Assembly: GCF_024362695.1 (NCBI RefSeq)
Contig: NC_065421.1
Coordinates: 3,844,598 to 3,908,597 of the forward strand
From: Pectinophora gossypiella
Taxonomy: Eukaryota; Arthropoda; Insecta; Lepidoptera; Gelechiidae
Direction: 5' to 3'
DNA: 64,000 nt
The notes beneath the pieces are model-generated. The model did no database searches. It was given only the letters and a program-made list of their open reading frames with translations, and had not been told where the DNA came from. Shown piece after piece: positions 48,501 through 60,500 of the stretch; position 1 is the stretch's first letter; the number at the start of each line of letters is the position of its first letter. Both the position numbers and the translations under genes were made by a program.

Positions 48501-51500
48501 GACGAGCGCAACAGCGAGGATCTGGAGACGGTAGTGTGGACGCCGGAGCACGGGCTGACGGACCGGCAGATCGACCAGTTCCTCGTGGTGTCGCGCTCCG
48601 TCGGCACCTTCGCGCGCGCGCTCGACTGCTCCTCCAGCGTCAAGCAACCCTCGCTGCACATGTCTGCTGCTGCTGCCAGCCGGGACATCACACTGGTAAT
48701 TTAGTCTTTTTTTGACCTGACTTATTTTTAGGTCATTATCCTTCCTTCCGTGCTTCAGAAAGCGCGTCAAGCCGTTGGGCCTGGTTACTACTTACTGATG
48801 TAAGTATGTAGGCGTCGGCAAGGGTTGATGATGTTGGTAATCCACTTCACAACCCATACGATAGAAGAGGAGAACGGCCTCCTTGGACCAGTAGTTGAGT
48901 GCTGGGGTCACGATCCGATGGCCCCGGGTTCGAGTCCCGGTGGGGACGCCACGTTATATCACTTTGTGATCCCTAGTTTGGTTAGGACATTACAGGCTGT
49001 CACCAGTGTTGATGAGATCGGTCATCCACCTCATGGGTCATGGGTTTCACGATAGTAGAATTAGAAGACAAGACACGCGAATCTACCTATTACCGTATTA
49101 AAACTATGAAGCGAAAGTACAAAACCAAAGAAACTATTAAATATGTGAAATATTATATAGTCGCTAGTAGTGCATTATCTAACGCAGACAGTTTAATATT
49201 TCTGCTTCATAAGCATTTTATGATTGAAACTAGATAAAATAATTGATGTATACTGCTTTTATAGAATAAGACCACCCACATGGGTATTAGCGTGATCATT
49301 TATTCTATGACACGTGTCCGCAGACATAACCTCAAATAGACTGAATATAATACACACACTATACCTACATACATATCCCACAACATGTACATACTTTCAG
49401 TCTATTTATAGTTAGTATTGTTTATGTGTTTCGTGGAGCTGTGTGTGCCAGAATGGACAATATCTCTTCTACTTTATCGTGTTCTTTTCTTCCATATTTA
49501 CTTTCCATTGTGTCTACGGTAATGGTGCTACTGTATACTGAAAGATGACGATAAATCGCCTTTTATACATCCATTATTTTAAATACGATACGAGGATTTG
49601 TAAACCGTACAAAAATTACCATATACGAACAACACCGCTTATGGCTTTCCGCCCGCGTCTTCCTCGTGAACTTACGGTTATTCATCCCCTGTCCATTCCC
49701 TAAGGGGGCGATTTTCGTGGTAAAAACTCTCCTATGTTCTTCCCTAGGCATCAAACTATCTCCGTACCAAATTTCATCTAAATCGGCTCATCGGTTTAAG
49801 CGTGAAAAGATAACAGACAGCGTTACTTTCGCATTTATAATATTAGTCTGGATAGTATAACAAAACTGTCTCCCGTCGCCATAATTCGTGTCTTTTTAAA
49901 ATTATTTTCAATTCTTTATTTTTGCGTTAAAAAAACACTTTATATTAACTTAGAATTATGAGCTGAATCACCCCCCTCAGTATTCCCATAAGTTATCTAA
50001 ATCGTGTGGATGGGAAGGTAATTATTTGGCCACCAAACCCCTGTTATGGGTCATATAAAATTAATCCGGGTAAAATTTGTGGTCTCAATTGTAGCAGAAT
50101 AGATATTAATAATTAGAAGTAGTTTTTGTTGAAGAAAATCACGTCAGAATGTGATTTTTCTAAAAGCCGCTGACGTGGTTTTAACAAGGCGACGATATGC
50201 ATTTTAACCTGTGTATGTTTCTTCCGTGCAGTTCCACGCGATGGACACGCTGCACAAGTCCGGGTACAGCATAGAGACGGCGCTGTCGTCGCTGGTGCCG
50301 GCATCGGGCCCGGTGCTGTGTCGCGACGAGATGGAGGAATGGTCCGCCTCCGAGGCCAACCTATTCGAGGAGGCCCTCGACAAGTACGGCAAGGACTTCG
50401 CCGACATACGGCAGGACTTTGTGAGTATATCACAAGCTGTTTTCTTTTCCAGTATTTTACTTTTTACACAAACTCGTAATAAGCAATTTGATATGCTCGT
50501 GTTGGGAGCGACCACGTAGCTTCCGAGAGTTACAATATTGAAATTGAACTTTATTATTATTTATGATGCGAGTGTAAGTGGTAGAGTTGGAATTGGAAGG
50601 CCAGGAGTACATACCGCGATCAGATCCAGGAAATGACAGTGGAGAAAGCGAAAGTTGTGTGTCAGGATCGTAGTAAGTATAATTCCGTGGTGTATGCCTA
50701 CCCCAACGGGAATTAAGCGTGATTTTATCTATGTATGTATGTATGTGATAACTTAACTTGGCTGGAGCAGCATATGTGTGCTCTATACCCTCTCCGGTTG
50801 ATTGGGTGGTCTGTGCCCAGCAGTGGGACGTGTATAGCGTATTAATGTATGTAATTTATTTAGGTAAAGCTCCAACAGAACAGCGACATGAAGAAACTCA
50901 ATGGAAAGGGGAAGCCTTTACCCAGTAGATGAATGCTAATACTCTACAGCGGGTTCTGTTATATCGTGCGCGGCGCGATTATTACCGCGGGTTTCAATCA
51001 ATAGACGTTTACATAGATAAAAGTCGTACGGTTATTGGTCGATGCCCGCGGTACAGGCGGGGAGACCTCGTATCGTAATAATAATTAGGTACTTTAATAA
51101 TTATAAAGAATAAGTCAGTCGACGTACTGTAGTGAGTATCTATAATATATTTATACTGTAATATATTTTAGTAAAAATTAACCACAAATCTTCGTTAATA
51201 CGGGCCTCTCAAAACCTCGATATTAATCAAATTGCCCTTGTCCCCAGTTGCCATGGAAGACGCTAAAGAACCTGGTGGAGTACTACTACATGTGGAAGAC
51301 GACGGACCGCTACGTGCAGCAGAAGCGCGTGAAGGCCGTCGAGGCCGAGTCCAAGCTGAAGCAGGTGTACATTCCCAACTAGTGAGTGTTTGTACCACAA
51401 CTACGTCTACCTACTTTATTTGTTGTCTTGTCTTTAGTGCTATAGTTAGAACAGGACGAAAGATGTCTTTATGTCTTTATGCTTTATGCTTAACGCCGAG

Positions 51501-54500
51501 ATTAATAGTGCGCGTATAAGATGTCGTATAATCTCTCGAAGGAAGTATTTATGTAGTTGCGTCTTTGATCGGGCTCTGACGTTTGTGTGAAGATAATCTT
51601 TTCACTATGTAGGCATAACTACCTACATTGTTATAAGTAGAATGCATATTGCATAAAGTTAAAATGTTAACCTAACATTTACATTAGCAACCATAACATG
51701 ACAACTGCATAACGCGCGTGACGCATTATTTGAACCAATAGAATTCCTTTATTTATCGCCTAGCCAATAGCGTTGTTTCATATATCGCAACGCGCGTGAT
51801 TTGCGTGCACCATGCAACGGGGGCTGGTGAGTTCTTAGGAAACATATAGTAAATCCGTACTGAAATTATAGACTTAGTTGCCGCGTTGAGTAGAAGCGTG
51901 CTGTTTATGTATGTATACCTCACCACCGCCAAGAAGTGGCAGAAAAAAAACGTGTAAAGCTAGCCCAAAGACAACTACAAGTTCTCTGAGGAAATGCGAT
52001 AAAAAAGCTCCCATCAATTTTTGTTCAGTATATTTTTTTGTCTTTTAGTGGTAAAACAAAGAAACATTTATACACCTACTACACAAATAGGTTATTTTAA
52101 AATGTGTTATTCAAGGAAACGCTCACGCTTGTACGGGCTCATTACGCAGGCTAACTTCGTAAAAAGGTCAAATTGCAGAAACCTTGTAAACTGTTGAATT
52201 TTCTACAACTTTGCTTACCTTCTAAGTTTCTTTTTATAGGGCTTGATTGCTGGTAGAAGAAAAGTTACAAGTTACGCGTAACTAAAGGAGTTTTGTCCTT
52301 CAACAACATTAACATTACCTCATTGTATGCTACTGGTGCTCCCACCAACGATTATATTAAGCTCAACAAATAAGGCATTACGTAGCTGTACCCAAATTAT
52401 AAACGCATTACGGAGTTTTGAATAGAAATCAATGCTACGCTCCCTTACTTGATAGCTTCTGATGATATATTTGCCAAATGAAATTAAAATACTGACTGGA
52501 AGCAAGTTCAAAATTAACCTAACGAAATGGCTTATGAATAAATTTTAATATAATTCGAATGCATATTTAAAATACGAAAATAGTTATAATTTTTGTATAA
52601 TTTTCCATAACAATAAGTATCTTCTTTTCAATGTACTTACCAAATTTATTTATATTTGTACGCCTGCCAGGCCGAACACATCACAACACTGTTATGTAAA
52701 TTATGTTACCACCTTTTTGTATTTTTATGTGTTCTCGCAATTTATAGCTAAAGCTGGCTACCACCACATACTAAAAGCATGTGTTGAGAAATCTACCATC
52801 TAAACAACAGCGTAAACAACGCGTAACAACGTTTTGATCCGGAGGTCTCGGGTTCGATGCCCGGTAGGGACATATCACAAAAAATACTTTGTAGTTCCTA
52901 GTTTGGTAAGGACATTACTGGCTGATCACCTGATTGACCGAAAGTATCACCTGCTTGATCCGTGCTTCGGAAGGTACGTTAAGCCGTTGGTCCCGGTTAC
53001 TACTTACTGATGTAAGTAAGTAGTCGTTATTATGTGCCATGTCAGGGGTCTTTGGCAGCTTAATAGTAACCCTGACACCAGGGTTGATGAGGTTGGTACT
53101 CCACCTCACAACCCACACGATAGAAGAATACAGCGTAAAGCCCCCAGTACACGATAAGTCTATGTTTACGTGTAATGGGACCACGGCTCGCGGCGAGCCG
53201 GCTCAGCTATCTTGTACTGCGTGGTTTTACGCAGATTTTCAGGTGATGAATTTCTCGACACATGCTTTTAGTAAGTAGCTATATTACCAGAAGCTATCAA
53301 GTAAACGTGTTGAAATAAAACTCAAAATCTTAGCACCATGTAGTTGCTGTAGCTACCCCCAAACAGGCCTGGTCTTGTGTATCTGTAGTTGCGCATATGT
53401 AACGTGTACACGAGTTTGATTGTGCGTCGCGTCGTTACAGCAACAAGCCCAACCCAGCGCTCATCACAAACACGACCAGTGGCAAGGGCGGCGCCGTGCT
53501 CAACGGAGGCACCAACGGCACCGCCAACATGGCCGGCGCCAACCTCTGCGCCTCCTGTCAAGGTATGTCCTATCTTTATATGTATCTATCTCCCACTAAA
53601 GCCAGCCTTGGGGCCTTTGGCAGCTCAATAGTAACTCTGACACCAGGGTTGATGGGGTTTGTAATCCACCTCACAACCCACACGATAGAGGAGACAGGCA
53701 ACACTAAAGTCGAAGATCTAGGTATACGAATCGCTAGGTTTAAGTGGAGATGACAAAATACTTGGCAAGACGGGAAGACAACAGATGGACTAAGACGGTT
53801 ACCGAACGATGGCCAAGGGATTGGTATACGATATCGAGACACACCACCAGCGCGATGTTCGAATGAGATTGTTAGGTATGCCGGGACGGAAAGCTATGGT
53901 AGAGACGTGAAAGATCGGAGGCCTATACCCAGCAGTGGGGATACAGACTGTGTAGATATATAGATCTAACACGGGGCTTGCTTACCTAACCTGAAGATTT
54001 GACAGGTTTGTATAGAAGCGACTGCCTATCTGATCTTTCAACCCCCGAGAGGAAAACCAAACCAATAAATGTGTTCAACATACCTTGAAAACGCATTTCT
54101 CGGTAATGTGTTGTTTTCAACGGAGTATATAAATATCAGAATATGAGGAGTTCGGTGGCGCAGCGCGCTCGAACGCGAACGCGCTCGGTCTGCGATTGTT
54201 GAAGTTAAGCAACTTTCGCAAAGACCGGTCATAGGATGGGTGACCACAAAAAAAAAAGTTTTCATCCCGAGCTCCTCCGTGCCTCGGAAGGCACGTTAAG
54301 CCGTTGGTCCCGGCTGCATTAGCAGTCGTTAATAACCACCAATCCGCACTGGGCCCGCGTGATGGTTTAAGGCCCGATCTCCCTATCCATCCATAGGGAA
54401 GGCCCGTGGCCCAGCAGTGGGGACGTTAATGGGCTGGTGATGATGATATAAATATAACCTTACAAGCATCACTTACAAACATGTGCTCCCGAACCTTTAA

Positions 54501-57500
54501 AGCAAGTCCAAAGAGAGCGACAAAGGTCGATTTGGACATAAGTAATTTATGAAACAATATGTAATAAGATTAACAAATGTTACCTGTTACAGCAACCAGT
54601 TCAAACCAGTGGTATGCGTGGGGTCCACAGCATTTACAGTACAGATTGTGTGGATCCTGCTGGCAATACTGGAAGAAATACGGAGGACTCAAGGTCGGTA
54701 TTCATGTAACATTTATACCAGTTCCAAATACAATAAATTTGCCGCTCTGTTCGATGTAATAAGTTAGGAAACCAAAGTAATAAGTTAGTAAAATAGAGTT
54801 GATCGTATGTAGAGTTTAGTAATATCATCCCATTTGAATTCCAAAAGATTCGCTGTTTCTCCTTTAGTATGTTAACACCAATTAAATACACAAGTCTGGG
54901 AGGACACTCGCTAAAACTCTCACGCTCCAAAGGTACTAGCAACCCTCGATATCACTTTTTGCCCAACCGTGTAGTGGACGCGTGGAATGAACTGCCAGAA
55001 TCTGTGATCAGTGCTCCCTCAGTGAACTCTTTTAAAAATAGACTTGACAAATATATGAACAATCATGAACACAAGTGGAGTGATAAGCACGCATCAGCAC
55101 AAAGTGCTGCCTGTGCTTTCAATAATAATAATAATTAGCACTTTTATATGCGAAATGTCAAATTGCAATATTGCTTTTTAGATGTTTAGTGGCCATTTTA
55201 ACCCCCAGATTCCGTCCGAGACTGGTGTAATTTTGTATTTGTGACGTTGTGGTACAGAACAAGAACAACGTGGCCAGCGGCGGCGTGTTCCCGGAGAGCG
55301 AGGCGGAGGCGGCGCCGCGCCGCGCCGACGACGACGCCGGCCTGTCGCTGTCGCACCGCCCGCACCGCTGCACCGTACTCAACTGCGCCAAGGTGACCAA
55401 CAAACACATTATTTATCATAAAAGGACTCCACACATAGTAACAGTAACAATACAAAAACATCAGATTTAAAACCTACACAAAATGACATTTAAGAAAGAA
55501 AAACTATACAAGGTCGGAAACTATTACGTTATGTTCCATAATGATGTTCTTTTAGTTAAAGATTCTTTTTGTAGGTTGGTCATTATAACGTTGTATAAAT
55601 CGCCTGGCGGCTTTGTCTGAAGCCTTGGTGACTTGCCATGGACGCAGGATAATAAATACATTCTAACTAGTATTCTGATGTTCAATGTTCCATTCTCTAG
55701 CGAAGCAGGCAAAAACACGAAAATTGTTCTGTCATGAAGGGAGTGTGTAGGTATGGGAGGCATTGGATGTGGTTTGTACGAACGAGCGTGGTGGTTGCAG
55801 GAGTTCAAGCTGCGCGCGCACCTGGCGCGGCACGTGGCCACGGCGCACGGCGCGGGCGAGGGCGCGCGGCCCGTGATGAAGACGCGCGCCGCCTTCTTCC
55901 TGCGCGCCACGCCCTTCACGCGCCTGGCGCGCCGCCTGTGCCGCGCGCTGCGCCGCCCCAGGCACTTCGCGCGCTCGCCCTTCTCGCCCATCAACCTGCA
56001 GCAGGTCAAGCACGAGTGTGAGTACACTTGCTAATAATCACGTGTCATTCCACGCTAACTACATACTCGTTAACTCGGCGACAGACTCAGGAGGACTGAA
56101 CTTATTCGATTGTGTACTCTCGTTTTTCAAGTTAACTTTCCTTCAGTAATGATACGAACCCGGAGGAGGGACGTTCGTGCCCAGAAGAAGCCGTATGACG
56201 TAGGCTGTTTGTTTTGTTGATTTGTGTGTAAAGCCATGTGTGTGCGCAGGTTCGATAGCGATGGCGGGCCTGGGCGGCGCGGAGCTGCGCGCGGCGGGCG
56301 CGGCGGGGGCGGGCGCGGGGCGCGCGCGCGGCCCCGTGGGCGCCGTGGCCACGCGCCTGGCCGCCGCGCTGGGCACGCTGGCGCCGCGCGCGCAGGACTG
56401 GCTCACGCTCACGCCGCGCGACCGCATGCCCGTGCCGCCGCACGTCGCCTTCCCCAAGCCGCCGAAGGCTCCCGGTACGTAAATAAACTTACTATGGTTT
56501 CATATCTATCGTGGAAAACTTACGATTTTGACTAACTAATTGACTATACAAATTATTTTATTATTATTATAGCATTTATTTTAAACCGATCCGGAGGTTC
56601 CGGATCGAATCCCAGTGGGAATATAACACAAAAATCACTTTGTGATCCCTAATTTGGTTAGGACATCACCCGATTGTTCGAAAGTATATTTTTTATAGTA
56701 TTTTGTTTTGACGTGACTTATTGTAGCTCATTATCCTTCCGTCCTTCAGAAAGCACGTTAAACCGTTTGTCATGAGCCATGTCAGGGGCCTTTGACGGCT
56801 AAATAGTAACCGTGACACCAATTTCGATGCAGTTGGTAATCTCCAACCCACATGATAGAAACAATAAAATAACAATCACAAAAGATGTACAAGAATGTTA
56901 GTAAAACCAAACGTGTACGTAACTATGGCACCCCCAGACGGCAGCCTGGTGTACGAGCGCGTGGTGTCCCGCGCCGAGCTGGAGGCGCGCCGCGCCGAGC
57001 CCGCGCCCGCGCCCGCGCCGCCCGCGCCGCTCAAGCGCCGCGCCTACGACGACATCAACGGACTCGACAGTCAGTACACGACACGCCTGACGCCTCCATC
57101 ACATCACACGCACACTTACACACCGACTAATGCGTTAACACTTTCGCGCAAAACGCACACTTTGCAACCTTCCTCATAGTCCTACTCGCTATCGCATTAT
57201 AATAATATAAAAAGTGTACTTTTCTTTCCACGAATTATAAATATAAAACACCAATTTATAAAAAAAATACAAATCTACTTTTGATACGCGATATTAGGGT
57301 AAAGATGCCAGTATTGGACCACATGTAATACTGTTCGACATTTGCCCATTTTTTGATAACAGATGTATTATTTTATAGTCATAGACACGTTTTGACGTTA
57401 AAGTTATATCTGTCCTTCCCCCTCCGGATTCTGACCAGTTCAGACGTGTAAAAAGTTAGCTCTTTATTATTATTTAAAATTACAATTTACAAAATTAAAT

Positions 57501-60500
57501 CGTATTACAAAAATAGGATTGCATAAACATAAAGAGTTCTCCAGTCAGCTTATTGCGCGCGGCAGTTCGTCTGATGCAGCAGTGACCTTGTTAAGTGCGT
57601 CACGATACTTCACTCATTTATTAACAGAGATAGCTGACGTGTTTCAAGTGCACTGGATAGACAAAGACAAATCTAGCGCGTGAGTTACCTACCATTTTAC
57701 TACATATTTTGCTCTCGCATCAATGAAGATATTTGATACCACTTATTGAGAGATCTTGGTAAACTGGACGGAAGAATTTTTCTATGAAATCATCGATCGC
57801 TGGCAAATTTTGAAGACCCCTGCATTATATTGAATGAGTTTTGGCGATAGACAAAGACATATTTATATTACTTAGCTGTACTCTCACTCAAGACTGCTGT
57901 CTTTGTAATCTGTTGTCGTGGTACTTGATTTTTTGTTGACGAAATTATGCCTAAAGTCCGTCGCTCGCCACCACCATCCGCGCCGGCGACCCCAGCGCCA
58001 TTTTCGGCGGCGGCGCAAAGTTCACATACCATTTGTACAAATGCTGAATGTTGTGACACTATGAATGTTACGCTGCGTAAAAACCGTTTTGTTAACGAAA
58101 TCGAATCAACTGACACTTCATTGGATCTCTTTACAAGTCTTCAGGAAACTTTGCGTACGATGTTCAAGGACTTTGAAGCGAGACAGGACGCGCGTTTGGA
58201 TGCGATTGAAAATAAAATGTCATTAATCAAAAAACAGAACGACTGCATTAGAAACACTAATAATGACATTGAAAAATCAATTTCGGATGTTTCGGCTCGG
58301 ATTGATCTGGTTCAAAGTACCATCACTCGTATGGAGGATGATCGAAAACAGCTGTCTGCACAAATCTTGAAGATTGAAGATAAATGTGATGCATTGGAGA
58401 AATCAATTATCAAGACCTCAATCGAAATACGCAATGTGCCCAAGGTTAAAAATGAGTCCAAAGCAGTTCTTTACACCTACCTAATTAAACTGTTTGAGAC
58501 TCTTAACTTGAACCTAGGTCATGAACATGTTCGAGATATGTATCGTCTACCCAATAAAAAAGAAAATGAATCATCGTCCATAATTATGGAACTTTCTAAC
58601 ACTTGTTTTAAGTCCGAAGTACTTGAGGCTTGCAAAAAAACCCATTTGTTAAAATCTCTCCAACTAACAGCAGAAAACCTGGGATTTGAAAATAATAAAA
58701 CCAGAATATACATATCCGAGCATCTAACAAGTAAAGGAAGACGCCTGCTATATCTTGCGAAGACCCTGAGGACTGACAAAGGCTATAGATATTGCTGGAC
58801 AGCTGGTGGCAACGTGTACCTGCGGAAGTCTGAAGGAGGACCTGCAATTTTAGTGAAAAATGAAGACCAATTGCTGAAGCTAAGAAACGAACTGTGACTA
58901 GATATAGCTATAGTATATTATGTTTCATTAATATCTTCCTTTATTTTATATAAGACTACTAGACTTAATTTACTAAACGGATTTCTTCTCCGTCCAAACA
59001 TGTTCATAATACTAACAACGCATACACATTCAAACATATACACAACACAGACATCTTACATACACTCAAACACATATTCAACACAAATACCTCTCATTCA
59101 TTCTAACATATACAGAACTGAAATACCTCATACACTTTCCAATATATATTCAATACAAACACCTCATGTACTTCCAAATAGACACTCAACACAATTTATG
59201 AAGCCTCTCGTAATTCTATCATGTTATATGGGACTTCCTATTCTTCGTAACATACTTTTCCGCTCAATAATTTGTTTAAAAATCTTCAAGATCAATGGTT
59301 TTATATCCGTTTTAATTCATTTCATCAAAGTTCGCGGACATTAATGACTTAATACACAGTTTAGATAACTTTAACATATCTGACCCTATAGCCTGTCTCG
59401 CTGAAGAGGTGTCCTCTTATCTTGCCCAACCACTTAAACAAACTAAGCTTCTTTGTCAAAATATTGTTAGCATCTCTGGGAACTTTGATGGGTTACTGAC
59501 ATTGTTGACCCGAATTAACCTAGAATTCGATTTCTTAATCCTGACTGAATGTCGATTATCAGACGCGCAAGTTTTACCAGCACTACAAGGCTATGACGTT
59601 CATCACTCTACCGACAATTACAATCAAAATGATGGAGTTGTTGTATATACAAATAACTCATTATCATGTTCTGTTATAGAGCCAATATTTCCCGAAGCTA
59701 ACTGCTTAATCATAAAATATTCTACGCATACTGCCATTGTTGCTATTTATCGTCCATACTGCTTTAAATTGAATGTTCCATTGTTCCTAAATTCCTTAAA
59801 CAATATACTTCTTTCACTTGCTTCGTTTTCGAATATTATTCTAGCAGGTGACATTAACATTAACATTGCCCCTGACAGCACTGAAAATTACTCTGAGGAT
59901 TATTTGAATTTGTTAGCCATGCATGGAATGTTGCCCTCTCACACTCTTCCAACTAGACGACACTCATGCTTGGACCATTTTATCCTGAAAACTAAAAAGT
60001 CTAATAGCACTTTTGTGTTGCATTCATCCATTTCCGATCATGATGCCATTATACTTTGCATTGATATAAAAAAGCCTAAATTCGCTCCAACAATTATTTC
60101 TAAAATTGACCATGTTGGCCTGGATGCGACATTGAATTCGCTTGACTTTAGCCCGATCTTACTATCAAATGATGCTAATGCTGCAGCAAATCTGCTAGTT
60201 AATCTTCTTTCACATGCCCTTGTCTCCCATACCCAATTGTTACAAGTACCCCGGCGCGCTCGTACCATTAAACCCTGGATGACTATAGGATTACTACGAT
60301 GTGTTCGCAATCGCGACAACATGCACAAAAAACTTAAATACTCCCCTGATGATAATATTCTCAAAGTTACTTACCGGAGATATAGAAATTTCTGCAATGA
60401 CATCTTAAAAAAGGTTAAACGTGAACATCAAAGAAAGTTAATTCAAGAAGCTGGTTCTAACAGTAAAAAGATATGGGAAGTTATAAAAACGAATACTAAT

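Noticed and set aside
55524..56482. Long open frames on the opposite strand and other frames over MTA exons 12 and 13
   Set aside because: Shadows of very GC-rich coding exons; low-complexity Arg/Ala/Gly translations and no splice-consistent structure.
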